In this document: positions 1 through 12,809 of the stretch, piece by piece
Position numbering within the stretch: position 1 is the first letter of the stretch
Layout: every line of letters starts with the position of its first letter
Origin: Callipepla californica brunnescens
Taxonomy: Eukaryota; Chordata; Aves; Galliformes; Odontophoridae
Assembly (NCBI GenBank): GCA_023055505.1
Contig: JALIRH010000064.1
Location: 372,001 to 436,000, forward strand
Length of the DNA stretch: 64,000 nucleotides
Reading direction: 5' to 3'
The notes under the pieces: model-generated
What the model was told of the DNA's origin: nothing
Seen by the model: only the letters and a program-made list of their open reading frames with translations
Databases searched by the model: none
Program-made: the position numbers and the translations under genes

Positions 1-3000
1 CAAACATGAAAATACAGATAGCAATAACTTCTCACATTTCTAACATTTCAAATTTTTTTTTTTTTTTGTAAAAAGGCAAGTAAGCTTTGCTGCAGCAGCT
101 TCAGCATTTAATAAAAATTTATGACTACATTTTAACTCTTTAGAAAGGGTTAATGGTGAACATAACAAGCAGTGATGTTTAAGAAAGAGGTGTTAGTTGT
201 TAACCTTTATGTCTGTCAACACAAACATTCCTCATTCTGTGGTCACACTTTAGTTACAATAAAACATTCTTATGGAACACATAGTCAAAACTTGTTGTCA
301 ATTATTTAGTATTCCCATAAACCATTAGATGGTCAAAAATATCTTTAATTGATTCCATCTCTACCTACACTACTTATTATTTATTAGTATAACAAACTTC
401 TCCATGGGAACAGCTAATTGTACCTCCCTAGTGGCCACTTCAAGTGGAATAAGCATTGCACAGTGCTGCCTAAGATACTGCTGAAAGGTCTTCAGCATTT
501 GGGATTTGATTAAAACTGTATTACATGTACACATCAGCAACCATTGCTAAAACAAAACACTAATTTAAAAAAATCTTCTGCTATAGTGCTTAACACAATT
601 GAAAAGCATTGCATTCATGAGAAGAGGAGGGTGGGGAAGTCTGATATCTCTTTTTTTCACCCTCAGACAATCATTTCGTAATAGAAATAATATAGCATTC
701 TCTTGTACAATGAGAAGGGAAAGATATGAACTCTACCAGCTGCACTGTGGGAGAGACCTTTTCCTCTGACATACATGTAGCACAGCTAGCTACTGCTGCC
801 TAAGCTGCATTTTTTTTCCTTTTCTTTTTTCCTTTTTTTTTTTTTAAGACATAATTGTTAGTCTGTTCTACAGTAGAAAAGACAGATGTTATGGAAATAG
901 TGAGCCACATTCTGCTTAGATTGTTCTGTGACAACACATTCCATAAGTAGTGTTTCACAAAGGAAGATTTGGACAATAAAAGCATCCATTTTGAGACACG
1001 CAGGTGAGTTGTAAATACTACTAACAATATCAATATAACAGTTCTGTAAGCATTTTATAATCATTAAGTGTTCAAAATACTCTCTGATAGTAAACAATTC
1101 CTACAGTGATCAACATAAATCAAGATTTTAGAAATTTATATTAGGCTGATCATTGTATTAAAATTTAACTCAACATTGAAAAACTATTAATTTGACATGT
1201 GTTCTTCAATCACATTCAGAGACCCTCTCTTGAAATGAATGATCTATGACATTTTTTAACAGTGCCATTCAATATAAAACTGGCTGATTCTGACTGCTCT
1301 TACTCAATTATACTTTTTTGCTTTAAGGCAAGTGGTATATCTGGAAATGATCTTCAGGCAACTGATAAGAGATTCATTTCAAAAAATGGATTCTAACTCC
1401 AAAAAAAGAGACCCACATTCTTTTCTTCTGCCCAGACCACACTGCATAAAAGTATAGCTAGGCTTAGGCCATAAGTAGAGCAAAATTAGATTATTGTCTC
1501 ATCCAAAGCAGCATCATGAAATTGTTCAGAATGGCTGTGGACAGCTCAGTATGCTCAAATGACCTCAAAGACTTAAGTAGAATGCTAGTAATATTAATGA
1601 TGAAAATAAATTATGGCAAAATATTGATGAACATCTGAGCAAAACCTCCATCTTAATTTGCTGTTGGAGATACCACATCCCTAGGCACATGTTGGACTCT
1701 GACCAAGGTAAGCTATATCTAGTCATTTCATCCAAATTACCTACAGTTTCAGATTTTCTACTTATTATTCTAAAAAACTGAGAATAACTTTTATTTTCTT
1801 CTTCTTCCAGTGTTAGGTAGAAAATCATAAAGCAATTACATATTTAATAAGCTTAAAAAAATTCTGAAAATAAACATTTTTATTAAATATTTTTGTCATG
1901 AAATCAAGGATTTCTCAGAAAATTCTGTCCTCTTAAAGTACTAAACTAGAATTCAATCTGCTAGCATCTACTAGACTTTAAAAATAAGTAATAGGGAGCA
2001 CAAAAGAGATTTTTAAGGGTACAAAAAATCAAGTGAGAGGCATTAACAACCAAAGCATTGAAGTTGCTAGATATGGTGGACAAACTCTACTGAAACAGAA
2101 ATTAAAAAGCAGAACATTAAGTTTCAGACAGGGAAAGAAGAGGGAAATTAAAGCTATTTAACTGTCATCAGCATGAAGTGACAGCTTTAACAGCTTTAAT
2201 TTTGAGGAAGAAATATTTTACTTTCTGCATATTCATCAAAATTTAGGTTTTGCCTGCAAATATTTGCTTTATATATTAGGTTAATAGCATGTATTCCAAA
2301 TACAAGCCCTGTAAATAATCATGTGCTATAAAATTGGAGACTTGATTTCTCGTCTTATATAAACCAGCACAGCTTCACTGGAGATGGTGGAATTCTTCTA
2401 TTAGAGAGTGTGACTCTTAATATTCATGGCACAATGTCTCTCACTAAGATTGCATCCAGTGTGCAACACTCAGCTCTGATTGCGTTAACTTACTTTCTCC
2501 TAAGGACCTTGGAGTGGCAAATGCTGAGATTGTTATGGTTTGTGCAGCAGAAGAGTTAAAAAGCTGATTCACATAGCATCATCTGAAATTAAACATGTTA
2601 TTACCATTCATCTTTGTTGCTCTTCTCTCCAACAGAAGAAACCGGTGTACCCTGGATTTGACAATGGATAGCCTACCTAATACCCAGATAGAGTTTCTGC
2701 TTATGTGGAGCCAGCCTCACTGGACACATGATAGAGTTGCTCCAGTTGCTCTGATCTGGAGTTTTCTGCATAATGCTACAACACAGAACATTTAGAGTAG
2801 GGCTGCCCACATATATTATCAAACTTTCTGTACTAGTTGTGGCATATCCTTCATATTGGGTGATCCTACCTCATCAGTCCATATCTTGATGTGACACAGA
2901 GGCTGATTCCCTGCACAGAAATCAGGGGGCATTACAAAAGGAAAAGGACCTTATATTAGTACTGCTAGAACAGTCTTAAATGTAATTTTATGACTACTAT

Positions 3001-4079
3001 TGCACTCTATGTTTGTAACCATTTTTAAAAGAATAGCAGACATTTAGATAATTTCATTAGTTTATTTTTCTGCAAAATCTTCCAGTCTAATTTTAAACGA
3101 AATTATTTTCCTATATGTGAGGGGCATCAGAGAATAACACATATCTTTCTGCCCTAGTGTCTGTACCTGTTGCAACCACTTATTCTTCTCCCAATTTCTC
3201 CTTTGAGTACAGTAGCAGCATGTATAAAACAAAGCCAAATTATTTCTACCCACTATATTGTGGGGGTAGCTTGCCTCAATATAAATCTGAAATAAATTTC
3301 TAATGCTTTTTGTAGTCACCATGAGTTCAGAAATGAAGGTAAGACTAGAATCATCACTGCTTGGTCTTTGTGTTTTTATATCTACAAAAAAAAATCTTCT
3401 TCTATTAGATTCTAAACTGTGTGGGATACGTAGAAGTCTTTTAAAAAAATTGTTTTTAAACATTATTGTTTTTTAACATTTTTAACATTTTTAGTAATGA
3501 CTTCTACTCACTATTTTGTTTCAAAATCCGTTGAAAACTGCTGTTTTATTTCAATCCTTTCTCTCTTAAGAGAAAGAGGAGCTAGAACATTGGTTTATCC
3601 CATTAGGAGTATAGGGTATAGCTAGGAATAGTTTTTTTACAAACATTAGATTGACTTCACCAGTACTTACTGGATGATGTTTTCCATGTCCTTTAATTGC
3701 TGTATGACTAAAGCAGTAAAAGATGAATTAATCAAAAAGGATCAAAATCTTCATCCTACAAAATTCCAGCATCTCAGTGTATAATTTACCCTGAGTATAT
3801 GACAATTAACCAAAAATAAACAAATGCATTATGAAAAATATATAATTTGCTTGATTAATTGCTTTTTGGTGGGAATGGAACAAAAGAATAACAGAAAAGG
3901 CATCTCTAGAAGAGATGAAATTTAGAACTAGGGAGAAATTTTTCTCTTATTCTTGAGAGGAAATCTTAAAATAGAAAGTACATCAGATTATGACTTTGGC
4001 AAATGAACTTACTTTCTTAACCTAATATTTATTTAAAACTTTTCCATGTAGCCTGAAAATTGCCACTTCATCTATTTTA
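1..4079. other. No gene seen; unique A+T-rich DNA
   Basis: All six frames are broken by frequent stops. The longest open frame, 3062-3463 on the minus strand (133 codons), has no family I recognise and no convincing splice sites, so I do not call it. A good acceptor-like sequence (pyrimidine tract then CAACAG) lies near 2634, just inside a 66-codon frame on the plus strand, but nothing else supports an exon. Short T runs occur near 53-68 and 833-845. I see no transposon that I can name. Confidence 0.6.
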
Positions 4080-4635
4080 GGTAAGTCGCAACAAAAGTAA
4101 TGCCTCCTATTTATTTATTTGGAATTTGCAGTAAGTGAAAAGAGCACACCAAGACTACTCAATAAAGAACATTCTCAGCTACAAAACACTATTTTTCAAC
4201 ATGTTCACCACCATTAGCTATGCATTTTCACCAGCCATGATCAATAAATAGCCTGCAATCCATTCTCATAAAAATCTGCACCAGCAGACATGAACCACTG
4301 TTGCTGTTGCCACTGCTGGAACACACCACCCACTGCCCCACTGTACTCAGATCCACAGTTTGGTCTCCATAAATGTTCATCAAGTGTCAGTGAACATCAG
4401 TGAGTGTTATTTTTTCCTCGTGGAGGGATTCAATTTCACACCTATGTTTCATATGCACTTCCATGTCAGACGCTATTTTGTCAGACTGCCCCTCTGCTGC
4501 CATTTGTCACAAAGAAAGAAAGTGTAAAGGAGTACTGGCTGGAAAGTTCAACTTCTGCTGCCATACCACCATCTGCCTCTGATGTTGTGCATCAATATAA
4601 TAAAATAGTAGGTGCTACTTTTGTAGCAGCCCTCC
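4080..4635 (-). mobile_element. Galluhop-type mariner, internally deleted, non-autonomous
   Basis: This is a Tc1/mariner DNA transposon remnant. Its ends are inverted repeats: the plus-strand left end reads CAACAAAAGTAATGCCTCC, and the right end is its imperfect complement, ending in TTTTGTAGCAGCCCTCC. A TA dinucleotide flanks each side (4078-4079 and 4636-4637), as expected for mariner target duplication. On the minus strand an open stretch starts at 4464 with MEVHMKHRC, the N-terminus of the transposase's DNA-binding part. It has an in-frame stop near codon 26. A C-terminal piece follows directly, containing SAGADFYENG and, in another frame, KCIANGGEHVEK. The catalytic D,D,D core is absent; the junction lies near 4294-4310. 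The element is about 556 bp against roughly 1.3 kb for a full mariner, so it cannot encode transposase. The family name is from memory of chicken mariners. Confidence 0.88.
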
Positions 4636-4637
4636 TA

Positions 4638-6514
4638 AATACTTAAAATTATCTGAAAGACTCCATAAAACTCAAGCACCACTCGATAATGCGCAGATTA
4701 ACACATATAGCTTGATTATAATGGTAGAAATATGAAAACCAATGGGGATTGTTCTACAGTTATTAGGATTTGCTATAAATAAAATATTAAGCATATACCC
4801 TGAGAACAAATCTCCATTATGATTACAAAGATGTATCTAAATGGGAAGAGAATTCTCTTGCTTACAGAGTATACTGAAGCAGAAAAATATTGTAAATAAA
4901 ATGTTTTACAAATAAAAAATTGTCCTAAAAAGACGATGAATTTTACAACAGAATATTGTTTTCTGTCCTGAGCATCCTCAATTGATGCTCCAGATATATT
5001 CTCTGTATTAATTTACGCTAAGCATGTTTTTTAAAAAGAAACAAAATACCTAAAGAATGAAAGCAAACGCTACAAAAGAACTAGCTATGAAGACTTACAG
5101 CCAGAAAAGTAGAGAAATACAGATTTTCAAGAATTTTGTCTAAAAGCTATATCTGAAAGTCCTGAGATTTAGTTGACTAGTTACTGAAAAATCTAGAACT
5201 TGACAAAGATATAGTAGGGGTTATGAATTTCAATAAAGAACCTTAAAAATGTGAAAAATTAAGAAACAAATTTCTGGTAGTAAAGAATCTGGATTTATAA
5301 AAATTAAAGACTTTTCCATACTTAGGAATACTTCTATCCCTATTACACTGTACAATTAATGTTAGCTAAATTGAAAACAATCTTTATATAACTTCTTAGT
5401 CACCTCTAAATAATTACTACAGAAATGAAAAAAAATATATTAGTAAAACTGTTTAAAAAATGAACCAGATATGATATATCACTTTCTGAGACACTTTTAA
5501 ACTTTCCTCCCAGCTATGTATAATGTCTCAGTTTTAAATGCTGCACTTATCAAATTATAGTTCTATTTGTAACCAGGACAAATCAGAGAACTCTGCATCC
5601 AAAGCCTTTTGACAAAACAGTGGTTAATAATGTTATCCCCACCTCTCAGTGGCAGCAGTCTCCAAGAATCCGCAGCTCCCTACTGATATCTTCTCATTTA
5701 TCTGTGCAACTTTAGATCAGCAAACACAACTTTCTCTGTATTCTGAAAAGCTTGAGAAGGCGATGAATTTCCATTTTTTCTCAATCCGAAATTTCTCATT
5801 AGTTTTGCATTTCTGAGCCTAACCTAGGGTCAGATTATATATCTATGTAATCCCTAAATCAGTTTTCATATGCCAAATATTTATTTGTAACTTTTCCCTC
5901 ATCCTACCAGTGCATCTCCACAGCTCATTTTATCATCTGGAAACTGGATATTGTAGTCTTAAAATCTTCTCATTGTCATGATATTAGAAATCAACAGGTT
6001 TTTCACACAAGCACTCTCTCCTTAATAACACATAAAAATCCCCTACAAAAAGAAGAAATATAGATGAGGTGACCTTACATGAAAAATTCCACAAGAGAGA
6101 AAGGAGCTGTCTACCTTTTTCTATTCAGGAGACAACGTGGCCACATCCATTCTAACAGGTCTGTTAAACACTATCATTCCAAAAAAGAAGTCAATAAAGA
6201 TGTTATGACTACTGTAAAACTGTTTTTTCTTTATTTAATGACCTCAGAGTTCTGTTATCATGTTTGAAAGTTTAGTGAAGAGTTTACTGTTACTCAATTC
6301 TTAATCACTTTAAAGTATTACTTTCCCATCTTTTGTGAAGAAAAAAAAAGTATGAAAGTATGAGAGATGACCACTTCCAATTTAATTGCAAAAGTTCTCT
6401 AAAATATCTTGCATTTAGGCTTTTATGATAGTGTATAATGAAAAAGAAAAATCTATAAATCAAGTTCTGCTTTTGTTTTTCTATTGTTTTGGGAATAAGT
6501 AATTCCTGAATGGT
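4638..6514. other. No gene seen; unique DNA
   Basis: A+T-rich sequence with many stops. The only open frame of note, 6079-6267 on the plus strand, looks random. I see no named repeat. Confidence 0.6.
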
Positions 6515-6592
6515 AAGATAATGGACTTGATTATCTCTACAGGTCCCTTCTCACACCTACAGTTCTGTGATTCTCTGATTCTGTGATTCTGT
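6515..6592 (+). mobile_element. CR1 LINE 3' tail, severely 5'-truncated
   Basis: Only the last part of the CR1 3' UTR is present. It runs from TGGACTTGATTATCTCTACAG, through GGTCCCTTCTCACACCTACAG, to degenerate copies of the octamer ATTCTGTG. CR1 is the main bird LINE; its copies are usually truncated at the 5' end and finish in this octamer repeat in place of poly(A). Nothing coding is left. The octamers run straight into the CATC array that follows. Confidence 0.82.
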
Positions 6593-6675
6593 CATCCGTC
6601 CATCCATCCATCCATCCATCCATCCATCCATCCATCCATCCATCCATCCATCCATCCATCCATCCATCCATCCAT
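6593..6675. repeat. (CATC)n microsatellite
   Basis: From 6601 to 6675 the tetranucleotide CATC/ATCC is uninterrupted (about 19 units), preceded by CATC and one CGTC variant at 6593-6600. It starts where the CR1 octamer tail ends. It accounts for the repeated DGWM peptide in the minus-strand open frame 6557-6994, which is therefore not a gene. Confidence 0.98.
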
Positions 6676-6676
6676 G

Positions 6677-8277
6677 TCTGAAGTGTGAAGTAATAAGAAG
6701 AGGTTGAAAGCTGCTACATTTCCAGGTACTTCTGGATAAACACTGCTCCAGTCGCTTAGCTGCCCGGAATGTATTCAGGAATAAGCCTATGAAAACTTCG
6801 ACACTAACCACATATCCTCTCTCCTTTGAAACAATACTTGAAACATTCTGACTATTCTTTACATATGTTGACCTTCTCTTTTGCTCAGAGGAAAAATAAA
6901 ACAAAAATTTAGAGGAGAGCAAGTAGAAAGGTACAATATATTTCCAGCAACAGTTTCCTATGTGCTTCCTACAGAGCCCCTGCTGACTACGCACCTTTAC
7001 TGGATGAGGGAGAAATTATTACACTTTTATAGATAATTGTGACTGTTTTTTGCTTTTAAAGTTCCTTATACAAGTGGTTAGCCATCTAAACACGTGTTAA
7101 GTAATCTGCTGAGGTGATTTTCTCTGTTTATTAGCAGCAGGGAGGTGCAACTGGAGAAAGATTTATTGTGAAAGTTATTCATTGCCTTATTGACAGCCTT
7201 CACCAGTTATATAAGCAGATACCCTACTTATGCTTTCTTCTGCTGTATAAAAACCATGTTTTTATTCCACAGTCATCATTAGTTACCTGTCTACTATCTG
7301 ATTGCCCAGGTAGCTTAATGACACAGAAGCATTTTAAAGTGGAAACATTGATTTGGGAAGCATTGTCACACACTCTGATTCTTTTAGGGTAGAACATTTG
7401 CAAATATGTCTCTAGGTGGATGACTTGAAATCCTTCCGAATTCTAAATGGTCCCTGCTTTCAAAATCTATCTATCAGTAGGATCTAGGAGACTAGGTAAA
7501 GTAAAATCATAACACAGGAAGATGTATATTGATGTCACATATAGTGTGTATTTGCTATTTTCTGAAATACTTACGAGAATTAGAAATAGTTTGGAATGTC
7601 TACACCCTTTATTTCATGCAAAATAAAATGAAAAATTGAAGGTTTCATATTGAGCTTTCTATCTATAAAATTAAACAAGGGAGTTTAAGTTGCATCCTTT
7701 GCATAAATCTGTTGCTAATATTCCTTCTCATGGCTAACCAGATTTGAATTCATATCTAATCTCATCAAGGCCAATGACATTCAACTCCAGAATGAATTGT
7801 GAGAGAGATTCAGCTCCATTTCTGAGCACATATTAATGCAACACAATATGAACTCATGGAGAGCCTGGACAGGAATCCCTGTCATGGAACTGCACTGCAT
7901 GCTCCTCTGCAGACATTCCCTTAACTAGTCAGTTGTTAAGATTCATTTGAGAATTATTAATCAGAATAAAGGTGTTCTGGTCCTGGAGAGTAACAGCGAC
8001 AGATCCTGCCAGTGCTGCAAATGGCAGCAGTGACACAAAAGGCTGTTGCAGTAAGTCAGGTGACATGGTGCATGCAGTGTAAAGGTTGGGCTAATAGGAG
8101 GGGTTGTGATGATTTATCCACCCTAAGTAAATCTGCTCCTTAGTAATGCTCTATTCTATATCTAGCAAACAGGATAATGGACTATACATTTTTACTGATT
8201 TCTGACTGAGAGGTATGTTCAAAGAATATATTTTGCTGGGTTTCATTATCCTTGAACCACACATGTTCTTCTTTGTC
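6677..8277. other. No gene seen; unique DNA
   Basis: The sequence is ordinary and A+T-rich. The open frame 7168-7392 on the plus strand has no recognisable domain. I see no repeat that I can name. Confidence 0.6.
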
Positions 8278-8520
8278 AGAATGGACACTAGGAAGTACTT
8301 CTCCAAAAGAGTGTCCTCACGCTGGAATGGCTGCTCAGGGAGGTGGTGGAATCACCAACCCTAGAGGCAGGTGTTCAAGGAACACAGATGTTGTACTGAG
8401 GGACATGATTTAGTGGAAAGTATTGGTGATAGGTGAACAATTGGACTGGATGACCTTGGAGGGCTTTTCCAACCTTGGTGATACTATGATTCTATGATGC
8501 TGTGATTCTGATCTCACTGA
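8278..8520 (+). mobile_element. CR1 LINE 3' end (end of ORF2 plus 3' UTR)
   Basis: The copy covers the last codons of CR1 ORF2 and the 3' UTR. Recognisable blocks are GGAAGTACTTCTCCAAAAGAG, GGCTGCTCAGGGAGGTGGTGG, the GGACTGGATGACCTTGGAGGG box and TTTTCCAACCTTGGTGATAC, followed by octamers ATTCTATG and ATTCTGTG. These are typical of the chicken-type CR1 subfamilies with the ATTCTATG tail. The reading frame is broken and the 5' end is lost, so it is inert. It looks less diverged than the 32.7 kb copy, judged by eye from consensus matches. Confidence 0.93.
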
Positions 8521-11500
8521 CTTGTTATTTTACTAAGGTTCTACTCACTGTCAGTAAAAGCAGAAGCTGGTCCAAAGAGATTTAAGTAAACTTGTTATAA
8601 AAGATTGTGGTTTTTCTTATTGTCTGAATCATATTTTACTGCTTTCCCTTTTAACACTAGGTTTAAATTCAAGTGTCATTTCCGAAGAAATAGCTATGAT
8701 AATCTGTGGTGAGCTGATTAATAGCAATTACGCAAATTTCAATGACCACAAAGTTGTGAATGTGTCTGTGTGAGTGATCTGCTTCTTATAAAGTAAATGA
8801 GTCTTCTTTCACATGTTTAATAATACTCAGAATTCTCCTCCTCCCTCCTGCATTCATTCTCAAGTCCTCTCCTTTTCTCATTTGTTGTTATTGTGGCAAA
8901 GTTATACTTTTCTTCACTATTTCCACTCACCCCCTGTTAATCATTTATGGACTTTTCCACTGCAAACATGTAGAAAACACGTAAAAAGGAAGCCTGTTAT
9001 CATACAATCAGCAACTCCGATTTCAGCTTGATCAGAACTGACATCACTGTGGTTTCATTAGTGATATTAGATAAGCGCAATCTGTTTTCAATCTTTCTTT
9101 TTTTTTTTTTTTTTTTTCTTTTGCAGTGTCAGGAAAGACACTTGCCCTGGTCCAACTGGTTTTATTTGACAGTGACAGGACTGCATACAGGATTCCTTTC
9201 ACTTATCATCTCAAGAACATTTTACATTTTACAAATCAAATCAACACATCTCTCACCATCTTTATCAACCTGCCCAGACAAAGGGTTGGAAACATTACAA
9301 CCTTTGACTTGTTAGCTTATTTTTCTTTTGCTACAGCCTAAAGCAACTCTTAAAATGTAGAGGATGTACGTGCAAACCAGTAAGTTTTGCAATATGGGTG
9401 CAGGAGCAGTGAAATGCTCCCACCAACAAGATTCGCCAATGCAGATAATGTTCTTTGCTTTGTATTTCACATTACATATTCTATCCTCAGTTTGGCAGAT
9501 AACATAAAATGAGTACATAATCTCAGGAAATTTTAATTTTATTATTAATATTTTTCATTTTTATCTCTGAAGTTCCAATAAAAGAATGAGTCAAACTGCT
9601 CTGAAATGGAGTATGTGGGATTCCTTTGGAAAAGAGTACTTTTCCTAGTTAAAATTTTATTATTAATTCTAAGTTATATTTTTCATTCTATATTTTTCTG
9701 CAGCACTGTTAAAAAGAAATTGACTAGATCTTTGTCATTAATATGATTCTTCAGACTTGCCTTTTTCATAAGAATATATATATATATTTTTTTTTTTTTT
9801 TGACACTTGTGAAAAAACTATGCTATGATGAGTTTCAGTAAGAGTCTAGTTTTTTTCTTCTCAGGTGCTATTAGCCAGACTGAATCAGGAACACACATTC
9901 ACAGGGTGTGCTTCTTGAGATGTACCTGACAAAATCCAGAGATCCTGGGAAAGCCAAAGGAGATGAAAAGTTACAATTCTCTTAGGGCACAACCCGAGGG
10001 AAGTTTTTTAAAGCTCTATTGGCGCTTAAGAGTGTACTCACTGAAATGGTTGGATAGCAAACAGTGTAATTCAATATTTGATGGTTAAATCAAGCCATTG
10101 TTTGCTGTGAGCCGGGAATATAAATCAGGAGAATAAATATTCTTTGCCTTTACTTGTTTCTCATCTCTCCCCCTGTGTACTTTCTACTGGTGTTGGCAGA
10201 AACTAGATATAATATTAGACAGAGCCAGGCACAAGCTAGTGAAGTAGCTCTTCTGGGCTTACTACTCTCTGACTCCAAAATTCAACAGCATGATGTTAAT
10301 ATTCATAGCTGCTGCAAGAAGTTACCTTGAATTCATACTATAGACACCAAGAATTAAAAGAAGTAATAGATGTTTATGTACCAAACTGGCTGGGAATTGA
10401 GTGGGTTCCAAAGACAAATATGATTTAAATACAGAAGTGGTCATGCACTAAGCCACATCTATACAACTTACATCAATAATAATTATGCAGTTAATTGAAA
10501 AGACTTTGGATAAGAAGACAGACTGGATGTGAGGTAATATTATGTTTTCATATGTATTATTTGGTATGATTCTCAGTGAATTGTATATGTTAAAGCTTTC
10601 ATAGAAGCTGCATTCATTTTGTAAAGATGTGGAGGGAAAGTTCCTTCTTAACAAGAAAGGAAGGAAAGGAAAATAGAGAAGATGAAATATTGATTTTGGA
10701 AGAATACAGAATTCAGACACATGCAAATCATAAAGACAGAGGAATATTCAGTTTGGGTGGGTAGCATCAGCCAGAAAAGCAGTCCTCCAGAACAATTCTA
10801 AAGAAAAACTGTTCAGCTCTTCCTGCCTTGACAGGGAGAAAGGACATCTGTAGATTTACCATGGCTACAACTATTTTTTTTCAAACTGAGAGATTTGAAA
10901 TACTGGGAGAGATAAACAAAGGAAGTCAAGTTCAAAACATGGAGTGAAATCTTGTAATGACAAATGCTGTGGTCCCAAATAAGTACTGATCAAAGTCAAG
11001 ACAGTATGACTGACTCCTCTGCATGGAGGCAAAGAGATGGTCCATCTGCAGTCCTATCAAATTTAAAGCCTCAGCTGGGTATATCACCTGCACAAACATT
11101 GCACCTCTCTTTTACTCATATATTTATTTTTCCATAATCACCTTCTTTCATTTACCTATAACCTCTATTCTCATACAGACACACCTATTCTTTGATCTTC
11201 ATTCAGGTCTTTCCCCCACTTACATACACTTTTCATTACCCCAGACATGATGCATCTGACTAGAGGGAGGGTTTCTGCCTGAAATAGGTGTTCAGCTATG
11301 TGAAGGAAGTGACTGGGGTTTGGGAGAGGAGGAGATTAACATTTCTAACAATACAGAAGCTTTGGAAAGCAAATACATGTCTGAGTGGGGGAGGAGGTGG
11401 GAACAGTTAAGTGGGGAGAGCTACAAAGATATTTTCATACATGTGAAGATAAACACAGTAAAACTATTAAAGTCTAATTTTGGAAAAACTTCTTAGAAGC

Positions 11501-12265
11501 CATTCCCGGCTAATTATTCTCCAGTAATAAATGAATAGAATAGTAAATGTTATTAGAATAATTTACTATTCATCAAGAATAATAAATTAGTAGAATTATT
11601 CATTATTCCCACATCCTTGTTATTTGCAAGCTCCGGCAAGACAAACTAGAGCTCCAGGAGGAGTGTCTCAAAAAGAACAGGGAAACAATGTGCACAAAAC
11701 TTGGAAAAGAGGTTTTAATTTTAGGTGAAAAGTTCATGTATCCAACAGCATTTTTAACTGCATTGCAGACGTGAACTAGAATCTCAGCCATGTATATCTT
11801 ACTGTATGTACTCCATTAAATCCATTACACTTGTTATTGAGTAGAGATCCAAAACTATGGAATAGAGTTATAATCTTTTCATACAGGTAGTATTTTTTTT
11901 TTCAAAATTATTTCGGTATTTCCTGTCTATACTTTTGTTAAAATAAACAAGTAAAACAAATTAATAAGTTACTGGTAACAAGAAATCAAAATTAATATAG
12001 TCCATATTCAAATCTCTTGTCCAATTTCCTGGTTTCCCACATTTTGCACAAATATATAAATTATATATTTGTATAATAGTTGCTTCCTCTAAAGAACATC
12101 TGAACCCTCTCTTCTCTCCTATGCTCCCAACAGCCTTTCTTTGCATCTCAGATGTTGTCACCTCCATATGCTACCCATGTGTTTTCTCTCATAGAGCTCC
12201 CTTCACTAATTTGCTATCTTCACCAGCAGCCAAAATGATTTTAACTAGAGCACATCTTGTTGTCT
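8521..12265. other. No gene supported; unique DNA with one strong acceptor-like site
   Basis: The tract is A+T-rich. At 9098-9125, twenty T residues are followed by CTTTTGCAG, a strong-looking splice acceptor. A 71-codon open frame (9126-9341) starts there, but I recognise no domain and see no matching donor. An AT dinucleotide run followed by T residues lies at 9774-9800. An 11-bp perfect inverted repeat (GAATAGTAAAT and its complement) lies at 11538-11571. Other open frames (10448-10726, 11023-11250, 11961-12167) look random. Confidence 0.5.
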
Positions 12266-12292
12266 AGATGTATGAGAAATTCTCACACATCT
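12266..12292. repeat. 27-nt near-perfect palindrome
   Basis: Left arm AGATGTATGAGAA and right arm TTCTCACACATCT are complementary at 12 of 13 positions around a single central A. With virtually no loop it is better described as a cruciform-type palindrome than as an RNA hairpin. No function is assigned. Confidence 0.9.
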
Positions 12293-12596
12293 ATAACTTG
12301 TCTAGATGCAATGTGTATTCACAACAGAAAGTATAATTTTCTAGACCTTTCTATTCAGACATTGCTTACTGATTAAGACCAACTACTTTCTTATAAATCT
12401 TATAACAAATTATGCCCTGTATTTTGTTTTTCATGGATACTAAGGCTGTTGTAACAGCAGTTAATTCTTCAGAGACAGGTTAGATGAGCTGTAAATATCT
12501 AGGTTTTATTAAGGGGTAATCACAAATCCATTAAAAATAAAAAACAAAACCATAAACAACACACACAAGCTCATAATCATACATACAATGAAAGGA

Positions 12597-12735
<139 letters not shown>

Positions 12736-12809
12736 TCTTTCATACTAGGCTAATATTGTGTATTACAGAAGGGCAGAACAAGGGTTGATCATCCTAGGGT
12801 AAGGTGTTA

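Noticed and set aside
3062..3463. 133-codon minus-strand open frame
   Set aside because: Long for this composition, but no family signature, no splice context and biased, A+T-driven residues. A length like this can arise by chance in 64 kb.
6557..6994. 145-codon minus-strand frame with repeated DGWM
   Set aside because: The repeat is the (CATC)n array; the rest shows no domain and ends within random-looking sequence.
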